From the NCBI GenBank assembly GCA_013360405.1, contig JABWBR010000038.1, positions 1-46,266 on the forward strand: a stretch of 46,266 nt of DNA, read 5' to 3'. The notes beneath the pieces were generated by a model. The model was not told the origin of the DNA, made no database searches, and saw nothing but the letters and a program-made list of their open reading frames with translations. Made by a program: the position numbers and the translations under genes. The stretch's first letter is position 1; every line of letters begins with the position of its first letter. The stretch is from Saprospiraceae bacterium (GTDB taxonomy: Bacteria > Bacteroidota > Bacteroidia > Chitinophagales > Saprospiraceae). This document shows positions 22,071-30,332 of this stretch, piece after piece.

Positions 22071-25000
22071 TTAATTCCGCAGGCTATCCGGCATCTGCGG
22101 AGCGGTATCCTCCAGCAAATGGGGGCCGAACATCTCTTCCAGTTTTTTTACAAAATCGTCGTCTTTGGCTCTGCGCGCTTCCGTGAGGATATTTTCCATC
22201 GTCTGGTAGGCGAGGCGGTAGTCCTGTTCGTAGCTTTTCAGCGTATCTGAATCGAGCGAATCGAGGTATTCCAGGAGGTCCTGGGTATTGGCGGCCAGGA
22301 TTTCCAGATGCGGCTTGGCCTTGTCGTAGGCTTCTGCCTGGAAATACACGGCCAGCATATACATGGCGCGGTAGTCGTAAGGGAAGTTCATATTGGGATA
22401 TACCTCGAAGTACTTGTCGATCAGCTTGATGGCTTCGTCTTTTTTGCCTTCGCGCAGCAATTCAAAAGCGGTGCGACGCATGGAGAGCTGGATGCTCTGC
22501 ACGCTGGGCAGGTAGCTTTTATCAACATACAATTTGTACTTATCGAAATTGCCCCACTTGAATTTGGTCATCACATTTTCGTACACCTTGTCAGCTGCAA
22601 CCGATCCGTTGCCGATCATGCCGTATTGGGGGTCGGTAACGCCGCGTTTGGGGGTGATTCGCAGACCAAGGCCTTCCAATTGCATAAAATCGTTCATGCC
22701 GAACATCTTGTCGTCGCGGCAGGTAACGGCGAAATAGATCGGACGCTCCCACAGGTTAGACGCGATGATATCCAGTACGGCGAGGTCGTCTTTGATCAAT
22801 TGTTCGCCATCGATACGCAAGGGGATGCGATCCACGATGGTATCTTGTTCGGTGATCAGTCCGGCGGCGATAGCCTGTTGCCTATCTACAGGGAGGAACA
22901 GGTTTTTGGACGGCAGGTAGCTTTCCAGGGTGCGGCCGCGGCCTGCCGACAGCGGGTGGTCTTCACCGACGAATTGCAGTGCCGATTTCAGCGACATTTC
23001 CTGGTCGGCGCCGCCCGGGTTGTAGTAGAATACCTGGTTGCGCTTGCGGCCCCGGTATGCATCTGACGGGATTGTCATTTTGATGGGCGCCGAGTTATTC
23101 ACCTTGCGGCGCAGCAGGTCGATATACCAATCGACGGCAATCAGGCTGAGGTTGACTACGCGCACGTCGGTGCGGATGCCTTCTACTTCCTGGGCGTACC
23201 ACAGGGGGTAGGTGTCGTTGTCGCCGTAAGTAAAGATAATGGCATTCTGCTCGCACGAATTGAGGAAGTTGCTGGCGTAGTCGCGAGAGCCTTTGTGCAG
23301 GCGGCGGCTGTGGTCGTCGAAATTCTCGAAGCCCATCAGAACCGGGGCTGTCAGCACCAAAGCGGAAGCCAGCACGGCCATCACAGGGCCGCTACCTTGC
23401 AGGCGGGTGCGTGCAAATTCGGCAATAGCCAGCACGGCCATGCCGATCCATATACAGAAGGTAAAAAATGAACCCACCAATACGTAGTCGCGCTCGCGGG
23501 GTTCGTTGGGGGGCTGGTTAGAGTATATGATAATACCGATACCCGTAATGATAAACATGCCGAGGATAGCCATTGCATCTTCAGAGCGGCGGCGGAAGTG
23601 AAACAGCAAGCCTATTATGCCGAAGAGGAAGGGCAAGCCGTAATACTTATTGCGGGCCGGGTTTTCCTCTGCCACTTTGGGTAATTCGCTTTGGTTGCCC
23701 AGGCGCATGGCGTCGAAAGCTTTGATGCCCGTTATCCAGTGGCCGCTCGACTTATCCCAGGGGGCAAAACCCTGGTCGCCGTTTTGGCGGCCTGCGAAGT
23801 TCCACATAAAATAGCGCCAGTACATCCAGCCGATCTGGTAGCGCATCATATAGCTGATATTATCGAGCCCGCTGGGGCGACCGGGAGGCAGGGCAGCTTC
23901 GGGGTTGAGGCCCATCCATTGCTTGTAAGAATCGGGGCGGTTTTGGGTATTGTCGCCCATACGCGGCAGCAATGTTTTGTCGCTGTCTTTGTACTCCAGG
24001 GTGATCTTATAGTCGGTGTATTCGTATTTGTCGCCTACCCGGCCGTAGCGGTCTTCGATTTTCGTATCAATAGGCTCGGAGTTAAAGTTGGGACCGCGCA
24101 GCAGTGCCCGTTCGCCGTATTGTTCGCGGTTGATGTAGGGTATCAGGCGCATGGCGTCGGTGGGTGCGTTCATATTCACCGGCGGATCGGTATTGGCGCG
24201 TATCACGACCACTCCTATTATTGAGAACGAAATAGCCAGCAATGCCGCGCCGATCGTCAGATTCTGAATGGCGCTATTTTCCCTGATGTGGGCATAACGC
24301 AATAAACCGACAATTACGCCGGCCACGATGAGCAGGGTAGGAATAAGTCCGGTATGAAATGGCAGACCGAAGGTATTCACCATCAGCAATTCCATTTTGC
24401 TCCACAACACCGGTATACCTACGATGATCAGTTTTTGGGTAGCTACAATAAGAAGTACGCCGACAGCGGCGGCGGCGGCCATTCCCAGAAAGGTATGGTT
24501 TTTATATTTTTTAAAATAATAAAACAGTGCCAACGCGGGGAAGGTGAGCAAGCTCAGCAAGTGAACGCCGATAGAAAGGCCGGCCACATACACCGTGAGC
24601 AACAACCAGCGGTCGTGTTGGGGGTTGTTGGGCAGGCTGTACCATTTTACCGTAGACCACAAGGTTAGTGCGGTAAAAAAGGTAGACATGGCGTATACCT
24701 CGCCTTCTACCGCCGAAAACCAGATGGAGGTGCTAAAAGCGGTAGCCAAACCTGCAACGATGCCGGCGCCGGCCAGTGCGATATCCTGTCCGCTTTCCAA
24801 TTCGTTGCCGCGGCCTGCCAGTGCCAGGCGTCCCAACATGATGGTGATCCAGCAAACCAGAGCGGCAGTTAAAGCGGTGCAAATGCCCGACATGAGGTTG
24901 ACGGAGAAGGCGATGTTTTCGGGGTTGTCAGAAACCAGCGTAGCCACCCAGGTAAAAAGGCGGCCTACTAACACGAAAAAGGGAGCTCCCGGAGGGTGTA

Positions 25001-25145
25001 CTACCTGAAGTTTGTAAGCGCCGAGGATGAATTCGCCGCAATCCCACAAACTACCTGTCCGTTCTGCTGAAAAATAATAAACCGTCAGGGCGATAGCAAA
25101 AACGAGCCACCCGGCGATTTTATGCAATAAGTTAGATGATCCCAT
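22071..25145 (-). CDS. DUF2723 GT-C-type membrane protein (protein O-mannosyltransferase-like, TMEM260-related)
   Basis: 1024 residues. The N-terminal two thirds is polytopic (at least ten membrane segments) and opens with the DUF2723 signature: TVYYFSAERTGSLWDCGEF near 20-38 and VVHPPGAPFFVLVGRLF near 48-64, with the acidic Asp-Cys-Gly-Glu loop characteristic of GT-C glycosyltransferases. A periplasmic stretch about 330-460 precedes more membrane segments. The C-terminal part (about 850-1010) is helical and TPR-like (ALKLIDKYFEVYPNMNFPYD style). The human relative TMEM260 O-mannosylates proteins, and Bacteroidota use O-glycosylation on secreted proteins, so modification of envelope proteins is plausible but inferred. 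A -7 box TACCTTTG (25193-25200) lies 48 bases upstream of the ATG. Confidence 0.88.
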   Translation of the reverse strand: MGSSNLLHKIAGWLVFAIALTVYYFSAERTGSLWDCGEFILGAYKLQVVHPPGAPFFVLVGRLFTWVATLVSDNPENIAFSVNLMSGICTALTAALVCWITIMLGRLALAGRGNELESGQDIALAGAGIVAGLATAFSTSIWFSAVEGEVYAMSTFFTALTLWSTVKWYSLPNNPQHDRWLLLTVYVAGLSIGVHLLSLLTFPALALFYYFKKYKNHTFLGMAAAAAVGVLLIVATQKLIIVGIPVLWSKMELLMVNTFGLPFHTGLIPTLLIVAGVIVGLLRYAHIRENSAIQNLTIGAALLAISFSIIGVVVIRANTDPPVNMNAPTDAMRLIPYINREQYGERALLRGPNFNSEPIDTKIEDRYGRVGDKYEYTDYKITLEYKDSDKTLLPRMGDNTQNRPDSYKQWMGLNPEAALPPGRPSGLDNISYMMRYQIGWMYWRYFMWNFAGRQNGDQGFAPWDKSSGHWITGIKAFDAMRLGNQSELPKVAEENPARNKYYGLPFLFGIIGLLFHFRRRSEDAMAILGMFIITGIGIIIYSNQPPNEPRERDYVLVGSFFTFCIWIGMAVLAIAEFARTRLQGSGPVMAVLASALVLTAPVLMGFENFDDHSRRLHKGSRDYASNFLNSCEQNAIIFTYGDNDTYPLWYAQEVEGIRTDVRVVNLSLIAVDWYIDLLRRKVNNSAPIKMTIPSDAYRGRKRNQVFYYNPGGADQEMSLKSALQFVGEDHPLSAGRGRTLESYLPSKNLFLPVDRQQAIAAGLITEQDTIVDRIPLRIDGEQLIKDDLAVLDIIASNLWERPIYFAVTCRDDKMFGMNDFMQLEGLGLRITPKRGVTDPQYGMIGNGSVAADKVYENVMTKFKWGNFDKYKLYVDKSYLPSVQSIQLSMRRTAFELLREGKKDEAIKLIDKYFEVYPNMNFPYDYRAMYMLAVYFQAEAYDKAKPHLEILAANTQDLLEYLDSLDSDTLKSYEQDYRLAYQTMENILTEARRAKDDDFVKKLEEMFGPHLLEDTAPQMPDSLRN

Positions 25146-25192
25146 TGGGTAAAGGTTTTCGAATGTCGATATGTGCTGTTTTATAAGAACTG

Positions 25193-25200
25193 CAAAGGTA
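25193..25200 (-). promoter_or_regulatory. Candidate -7 box (TACCTTTG) for the DUF2723 gene
   Basis: Full match to TAnnTTTG on the minus strand in the 71-bp gap after the Trp-repeat gene. It suggests DUF2723 has its own promoter. No convincing -33 box. Confidence 0.4.
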
Positions 25201-25216
25201 AAAAAAATTTTCAGAG

Positions 25217-25765
25217 CTAATCTTTGGGTAAACTTTGATAGATCGCAATAAAAACCAGGGCCATTTTCATGGGCAAGTCAATGCTGGGGTCGAGTTCGTC
25301 TTCGATGATCCAGTCGCGGGGATCGCCCTCCCAGGCGGTATAGATGGAAAAATAGCCGTGGTCGGAGTCTCTGATAGCCCACAAGTCGCTCGTATTGCCA
25401 TAGCGGCTGCTGAGGGTAAATTGCTGGTCGTTATCGGAGATACGCCACTCGCGAAAATCGCCTTTAAAGAGGGTTCGCGCCGAGATGATGCGGTTGTCGC
25501 CCCTGATCTCCCATTCGTTGGGGTCTTCGTTCCATTTAAGTCTGATTTGGCCGGTAGATTCTCCCAGGCGGTATTCCCATTCGGCCCAATTGTCGAGGTT
25601 GATCCAGCGCAGGCGCAACTCGCCGGGTTCTTCTTCCTCTTCGGCAAAAACGATCCATTCGCCGAATGAATCGCTCCAGCGGGTAGCAATTCCCGATAGT
25701 TGTTGTGCGCCCAAGCTCGATGTAGTCATGAGCAATAAAGCTAACAGGCAGGTTTTGTATGTCAT
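25217..25765 (-). CDS. Secreted Trp-rich repeat protein, unknown function
   Basis: 182 residues with a signal peptide (MTYKTCLLALLLMTTSSLGAQ). The mature part is almost entirely six degenerate repeats of about 22-26 residues, each built around an aromatic/acidic turn and a W-x-[IVY] strand: RWSDSFGEWIV, LDNWAEWEYR, NEDPNEWEIRG, KGDFREWRISD, GNTSDLWAIRD, EGDPRDWIIED. This looks like a small repeated beta-sheet or propeller-like fold. The protein is very acidic (AEEEEEPGE near residue 42). The C-terminus ends KMALVFIAIYQSLPKD, a short hydrophobic helix. No known domain is recognised. A perfect 18-bp palindrome and a TACATTTG box lie directly upstream, so it probably has its own regulated promoter. 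Confidence 0.75.
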   Translation of the reverse strand: MTYKTCLLALLLMTTSSLGAQQLSGIATRWSDSFGEWIVFAEEEEEPGELRLRWINLDNWAEWEYRLGESTGQIRLKWNEDPNEWEIRGDNRIISARTLFKGDFREWRISDNDQQFTLSSRYGNTSDLWAIRDSDHGYFSIYTAWEGDPRDWIIEDELDPSIDLPMKMALVFIAIYQSLPKD

Positions 25766-25784
25766 TGCGTCGAATGGTTAGTAA

Positions 25785-25802
25785 AGAGCTTGTACAAGCT
25801 CT
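25785..25802. promoter_or_regulatory. Perfect 18-bp palindrome (operator-like) upstream of the Trp-repeat gene
   Basis: AGAGCTTGTACAAGCTCT is its own reverse complement with no spacer. It ends 20 bases before the ATG and 25 bases after the -7 box, so it would lie in the leader, where a bound dimeric repressor would block transcription. An mRNA hairpin is the alternative. Confidence 0.55.
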
Positions 25803-25826
25803 AGTTAAATAACGCATTTTCAACGA

Positions 25827-25834
25827 CAAATGTA
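25827..25834 (-). promoter_or_regulatory. Candidate -7 box (TACATTTG) for the Trp-repeat gene
   Basis: Full match to TAnnTTTG on the minus strand, between the CotH-protein stop (25844) and the palindrome. No clear -33 box. Confidence 0.4.
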
Positions 25835-25843
25835 CGTAACCTG

Positions 25844-28168
25844 CTACAATATCCCTCTATTGCGCAGGTAGAGCATGAATAAGGCGAGCAGGAAAACGGC
25901 GGCAGCCACCCCGATTTGTATCCATTGGGCCTGGGCAACCTGTATACTGCTCTCTACGTAGTGCGGATTAGGCAGGTTGGGCGAGCCTACGCCGAGGCGT
26001 TGTTCCCAATTGCCGGGATCGCTGTTGTCGAGCGTAGGTAGCAATAAGCTGATAGTAAAGACGGTATCCATTGGCGGCATGTCGTAACCAATACTGTCTA
26101 CTGCCGCGCCGAGGCTGGAAAAAAGCGCGAGGGTTTCTTTGCGTTTGTGGAGGCCGAAGCCGAGCCCGCCGATCACGTTGTATGCCTCCGGGAAATTGCG
26201 GATAAACTTGCTGCCGTCGCGGCAAACGACCAGGTAGTCTTTGGGCGCGATCCGCACATCGGGGAATATGAATTCGTTTTTGCCGTCGGTGAGCACCCAG
26301 TTGCGCAAGGGCACTTCTTCGTCGCTGTGGTTGTAAAGCTCTACCCAGTCGCCGGTGCGCTTGTTATTGGCGCAAATTTCGTTGATCATGACTTTGTTGG
26401 CGAGGGGATCTTCAAAACGTTCAAAACGAGCTTTGATGAAGTACTTTTTTTGCCGGAGCGAAAGGGTGAATTCGCGACGGTCTTCAGAAACCGGCACGCC
26501 CTCCCAGCCGGTAAACCGATAGCCATAGTCGGGCACGGCTTTTATCGTGATGGGATAGCGTTCGAAGTATACCCCTTGAAAATATCGGTCGCGCACGCGC
26601 ACATGGTCGTTGATTAAGATAGTCCCACCAGTGGCGGCCAGGGCTTCTACCTGGCGCAGGGCGCCGGTATTGAATTTTTCCATGAGGTGCATGCGCACAT
26701 AACGCGGGCGCTCTTGCGCGAAAGTGCGCAACACATCTACTTGGTCGTTCCACCTGGATGCGCTCAGATTCCAGCGTTCAAGGTGCCGCGGCATCTCGGG
26801 TTCGAGGTTGAAATAAAAATCGTCGATGCGGTTTAGTACCCGGTCTACGGCAAAGGTGGTATTGAGATGGTCGGCAAAGCGATTTACGAAGTCCGTTTTA
26901 AATTGTTTGTTTTCGAGCAATTTGCGAAGCAAAAAAGTGCTCCATGGCGGATTGGGCCAATGCGGGCCGTTGGGGGCGGTGTGAAAAGCCAGGCTATTAT
27001 TTCGATAGGCTTTTTTCGTCTGCAATCCGAAACCCCAATCGGTATCGTAGAGTATCCATCGCCAGCGACCGCCGGGCGTGCGGGGCCGCCAGTATTTAAT
27101 ATTACCGCCGGCATCCTGGTTGTCGTAGAATATCTGCGCGATCTGGTAGTCCATGAAGTTGTCTACCTCCATCAGTTTTTGCACATAGGCGTAATTGGCG
27201 GAGTCGCGTAGTCCTTTTTTTTCTATAAAAGAAAGCATGTGCCGGTAATGGCGGCTACTGCCCCGGCGCACAAGTCCTTTGTGTTCGAGCAGGTCGATGC
27301 TGTCTTTGTCAACGTCGTGGTGGTCGGCGATAAAAAACCGGTTGACCTTTTCACGGATATTGTAGATACCCCAGTATTTGCCGTTGATATAGACGTGTAC
27401 GGGACGATAGGCTTGTTTGTCGATATCGACTTCGTCGAGCAGGCCGGTCATGAAGGCGTCGCGAAAATGCGTTTTGCCAAAATCGCTACCGCTGTTGCGC
27501 AGCACCATGAACTTGATATCCTTGGGACCCTCTTCGCCAAAAAAAGGATGGTCGAAGCGCGATTCGCCGAAGCGTTTGCGGGCTACCAGGGCCAGGGATT
27601 TCTGGGGGAAAAGCCGGCTCATACCCCCGAAGAGGCGCATACCGGTGAGGCTGCTGTGCGCCAGTTTGCCGTCGCTTTCAAAAATGTCGATGTGAACCGG
27701 GATTTCTTTGCGGCTCCAGAAGTTGGCGCCGGGCTTGTGCCAGAGGGTGTCGCGCACGGCGGCGCCTTGCATAAATAACCCTTTCTGCGGATCGAATAAA
27801 AACTCGTCGGTTACGCCGATGGATACGACGGGAAATGTGGTAGCGGGTTCGTCAATCAGATAAGTTTGTCCGCATAGCAGGCTTTTTTTGCCGTCCAGAT
27901 AGGCTACGGCGCGCACCACGCCGGTTGTGGAGACGTAAAAAGGGCCTTCGTAAGTCAGAGACCGGGGCGAGGGCACGCTGCCGTCGAGGGTGTAATAAAT
28001 CGCAGCACCCGGACAAATGAGTTTCACTTCTACGCCTTGTTCGTAAAAACCACCCTGCGGCGCAAACAGCAACTCGAGCGGCGCGTCGCCCTGCCCGGGT
28101 TTGCTAGGCTGTGCCACAGCGTAGAGGCTGAGCAGGGCCAATAATGCGATTAAGGTGGTTCTCTTCAA
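25844..28168 (-). CDS. CotH-family protein with chitobiase-like and lamin-tail domains, membrane anchored
   Basis: 774 residues if started at TTG 28166-28168, which gives a normal signal peptide (KRTTLIALLALLSLYAVAQ). The only in-frame ATG (28277-28279) would add 37 residues with Cys and Asn that do not resemble a signal. Domains in order: chitobiase C-terminal-like repeat (IYYTLDGSVPS, about 50-110); CotH kinase-like domain (about 140-500) with YINGKYWGIYNIREK, IAQIFYDNQDAGGN and ILYDTDWGFGL, whose Asp residues match the atypical kinase active site; an InlB/Ig-like strand region; a lamin-tail domain (MINEICANNKRTGDWVELYN, about 610-700); then a C-terminal membrane helix (IGVAAAVFLLALFMLYL). 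CotH proteins phosphorylate proteins outside the cytoplasm. The target here is unknown. Confidence 0.82.
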   Translation of the reverse strand: MKRTTLIALLALLSLYAVAQPSKPGQGDAPLELLFAPQGGFYEQGVEVKLICPGAAIYYTLDGSVPSPRSLTYEGPFYVSTTGVVRAVAYLDGKKSLLCGQTYLIDEPATTFPVVSIGVTDEFLFDPQKGLFMQGAAVRDTLWHKPGANFWSRKEIPVHIDIFESDGKLAHSSLTGMRLFGGMSRLFPQKSLALVARKRFGESRFDHPFFGEEGPKDIKFMVLRNSGSDFGKTHFRDAFMTGLLDEVDIDKQAYRPVHVYINGKYWGIYNIREKVNRFFIADHHDVDKDSIDLLEHKGLVRRGSSRHYRHMLSFIEKKGLRDSANYAYVQKLMEVDNFMDYQIAQIFYDNQDAGGNIKYWRPRTPGGRWRWILYDTDWGFGLQTKKAYRNNSLAFHTAPNGPHWPNPPWSTFLLRKLLENKQFKTDFVNRFADHLNTTFAVDRVLNRIDDFYFNLEPEMPRHLERWNLSASRWNDQVDVLRTFAQERPRYVRMHLMEKFNTGALRQVEALAATGGTILINDHVRVRDRYFQGVYFERYPITIKAVPDYGYRFTGWEGVPVSEDRREFTLSLRQKKYFIKARFERFEDPLANKVMINEICANNKRTGDWVELYNHSDEEVPLRNWVLTDGKNEFIFPDVRIAPKDYLVVCRDGSKFIRNFPEAYNVIGGLGFGLHKRKETLALFSSLGAAVDSIGYDMPPMDTVFTISLLLPTLDNSDPGNWEQRLGVGSPNLPNPHYVESSIQVAQAQWIQIGVAAAVFLLALFMLYLRNRGIL

Positions 28169-28298
28169 GGTGTCAAATCGATTTTTGGTTAACGACTTTT
28201 TATTGTCGCCTTGGGTGTATACTATCTTAATGGGTGAAAAGTTACAATTATAGACGCAATTCGTATAGACTAGTAACAATCTTTGCCCGGAATCACAC

Positions 28299-28306
28299 TA
28301 TTTTTG
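28299..28306 (+). promoter_or_regulatory. Candidate -7 box (TATTTTTG) for the GH1 gene
   Basis: Full match to TAnnTTTG, 16 bases before the ATG at 28323. A TTTG at 28282-28285 is only 13 nt away, shorter than usual. Confidence 0.35.
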
Positions 28307-28322
28307 ATGATAAACGACGATT

Positions 28323-29597
28323 ATGTCCAAATACGTATTCCCGGAAGGATTCCTCTGGGGCGCCGCTGCATCGGCATACCAGACGGAAGGTAACAACATA
28401 CACAACGACTGGCACGACGCCGAGCGAAAAGAACAGCAAAAGCCCCCCGGCAAACGCCGCCTGGCTGAATGCTGCGGCGACGCCTGCGACCACTGGAACC
28501 GCTACGAAGAAGACTACGACCTGGCTCGCGAAATGGGTATTCAAATGCATCGCCTGTCGATAGAATGGTCGCGCATTTTTCCCGCCGAAAACGAGGTCGA
28601 TCAAAGCGCTATCGCCCAATACCGGGCTATGATGGAAGCACTGCACAGCCGGGGTATCAAGGTGATGTTGTGCCTTCACCATTTTACCATTCCACGTTGG
28701 GTGCTTGCCAAGGGCGGCTTTGAAAAGCGTCGGATGTTTGTGACCCACTTTGAGCGCTATCTACAGACTATCGTGCCGGCGGTCGGCGACCTCGTCGACT
28801 ACTGGCTGCCCATCAACGAGCCCAACGTGGTGCCCCTGGCCGGTTTTTTCGGCAAGCTGTTTCCTCCCTTTAAAGCCAATTTCCTGGCTTTTGTGAAGGT
28901 ATACCGCACCTTTTTTGCCATGCACGCCAGGAGTTACCGGGTGATCAAGGCGCATTTTCCCGAGGCGTCGGTGGGCGTGGCGTTTGCATTTATGCACTTT
29001 CAGCCCTACAACCCCGCTAATATGCTGCACCGCTGGGGCGCTGCTTTTGCCAACCGGGCGGCCAATCTTTGTTTTTTTGAAGCCGTAAAAACGGGCCGCA
29101 TCGGCTTCCCGCTCGGCCTGGGCGATTCGATACCCGAGCTGCGCGGGGCCATGGATTTTGTGGGGCTCAATTATTACACTACGCTTTACATGAAAGGCCT
29201 GCGGCCCATAGAGAAAAAGCCGGGCGACCTGGTCACCGATATGGGCTGGATTTTATACCCCCAAGGCATCTACGAAATCCTCCAATACCTGGGACGCAGC
29301 ATTGACCTGCCCATTATCGTCACCGAAAACGGCGTGGCCACTTCCGACGAAAATTGCCGGATTCAATACCTCGAAGCACACTTACGCGAGGTGCACCGCG
29401 CTATGGAGGAGGGCGTGCCGGTAAAAGGCTATATGTGCTGGTCGCTGACCGACAATTTCGAGTGGCAACACGGCTACAAGATGCGATTTGGATTGATTCA
29501 CGTGGATTTTGCTACACAAAAACGCACCATCAAGGCAGGGGGAAGGTGGTATGGAGGGGTAATACGGGATAATGGATTGTTGATGTGTGATGTGTGA
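28323..29597 (+). CDS. Glycoside hydrolase family 1 (beta-glucosidase-like)
   Basis: 424 residues, slightly short for GH1 (about 440-470). It starts MSKYVFPEGFLWGAAASAYQ, a standard GH1 N-terminus, without a signal peptide, so it is probably cytoplasmic. The acid/base Glu166 is in LPINEPN and the nucleophile Glu335 in IVTENG. HHFTIPRW (119-126), GLNYYT (281-286) and the aglycone/sugar-binding WSLTDNFEW near 393-401 are all present. It would cleave beta-linked glucosides, galactosides or related disaccharides. The region between 230 and 280 is shortened compared with typical members, which may narrow the pocket. It stands alone on its strand. Its last codons run into a TGATGTG tandem. The exact sugar is not predictable. 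Confidence 0.93.
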   Translation: MSKYVFPEGFLWGAAASAYQTEGNNIHNDWHDAERKEQQKPPGKRRLAECCGDACDHWNRYEEDYDLAREMGIQMHRLSIEWSRIFPAENEVDQSAIAQYRAMMEALHSRGIKVMLCLHHFTIPRWVLAKGGFEKRRMFVTHFERYLQTIVPAVGDLVDYWLPINEPNVVPLAGFFGKLFPPFKANFLAFVKVYRTFFAMHARSYRVIKAHFPEASVGVAFAFMHFQPYNPANMLHRWGAAFANRAANLCFFEAVKTGRIGFPLGLGDSIPELRGAMDFVGLNYYTTLYMKGLRPIEKKPGDLVTDMGWILYPQGIYEILQYLGRSIDLPIIVTENGVATSDENCRIQYLEAHLREVHRAMEEGVPVKGYMCWSLTDNFEWQHGYKMRFGLIHVDFATQKRTIKAGGRWYGGVIRDNGLLMCDV

Positions 29598-29619
29598 TGA
29601 TGGATTGGAAGTTTACCTG

Positions 29620-30210
29620 CTAACCTATTTTTCCGATGCTATCAATTTTACTTTTCAGTTTGTCATAAGACACACTACTTGTCAGGTTTTGAAGCGATTT
29701 TAGTCCTATAGTTTTTCTTTCCTCACCGAGCGCTGAAGTAGGAAGAACATAAAACTCCCATTGATCAATACTGAGGGGATTTATCGATTCTTGGTTTTTG
29801 TGTTTAAGCAAGCAAAAAACGTAGACATCTACGTGTCTTTTTGACTCTTTTGCCATCTCATTTGATTCCTTATCCCAGGCTTTAGATGGTTTTATTGAAA
29901 AAATGATATTTGAGTAATCCTTTTGAGCCCAAGATTGTATAAAGGCAGAAGATTTGACCTCGATTTTTATTCCATTTTGGGTTTCAAGGTCAAAAGCTCC
30001 CCATTCATTCCTAATATTATTTTTCACAAGATCTAAAGCAGACGCAACGATAAATTCAGCAAAAATACCCCGTGTTGCATTACTCAATATATCAGAAACG
30101 CTCCATCTCCAAAAATCTAATAAATTACACCCAATTGGTTTTTCATAATAAGTAAGGATTTCTTCTCCTGTTTTTAAGGTGGCTTGTATTGATTTCAACT
30201 GCTCATTCAT
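29620..30210 (-). CDS. Orphan protein with PD-(D/E)XK nuclease-like motif
   Basis: 196 residues from the chosen ATG (30208-30210; an ATG 21 codons upstream also exists but translates poor sequence). The core holds LDFWRWSVSDILSNATRG, FAEFIVASAL (Glu52), then GAFDLETQNGIKIEVKSSA, with Asp74, Glu84 and Lys86 in the order E...D-x9-ExK expected of PD-(D/E)XK nucleases. Similar LDFWRW-containing proteins occur sporadically in unrelated bacteria. I know of no assigned function. The DNA is clearly AT-richer than the GH1 and VCBS genes on either side, suggesting transfer. There is no methyltransferase, helicase or partner gene beside it. It could be a solitary restriction-type or defence nuclease; that is inference from the motif only. 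Confidence 0.6.
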   Translation of the reverse strand: MNEQLKSIQATLKTGEEILTYYEKPIGCNLLDFWRWSVSDILSNATRGIFAEFIVASALDLVKNNIRNEWGAFDLETQNGIKIEVKSSAFIQSWAQKDYSNIIFSIKPSKAWDKESNEMAKESKRHVDVYVFCLLKHKNQESINPLSIDQWEFYVLPTSALGEERKTIGLKSLQNLTSSVSYDKLKSKIDSIGKIG

Positions 30211-30279
30211 ATCGCTGCATTTAATGGGACCGATAATTTTAGGACCTAAAATAGAATGAAAAGAGAGAGGCAAGGTGAT

Positions 30280-30312
30280 CCCTCCCTCTCTCCTTCCCTC
30301 CCTCTCACACTC
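30280..30312. repeat. CT/GA-rich repeat, left copy flanking the VCBS gene
   Basis: Read on the minus strand it starts GAGTGTGAGAGGGAGGG; it matches the plus-strand block at 33283-33315 at 29 of 33 positions, so the pair forms inverted repeats around the gene at 30333-33182. Confidence 0.8.
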
Positions 30313-30332
30313 AAACTTTGGCGATCCCTAGC

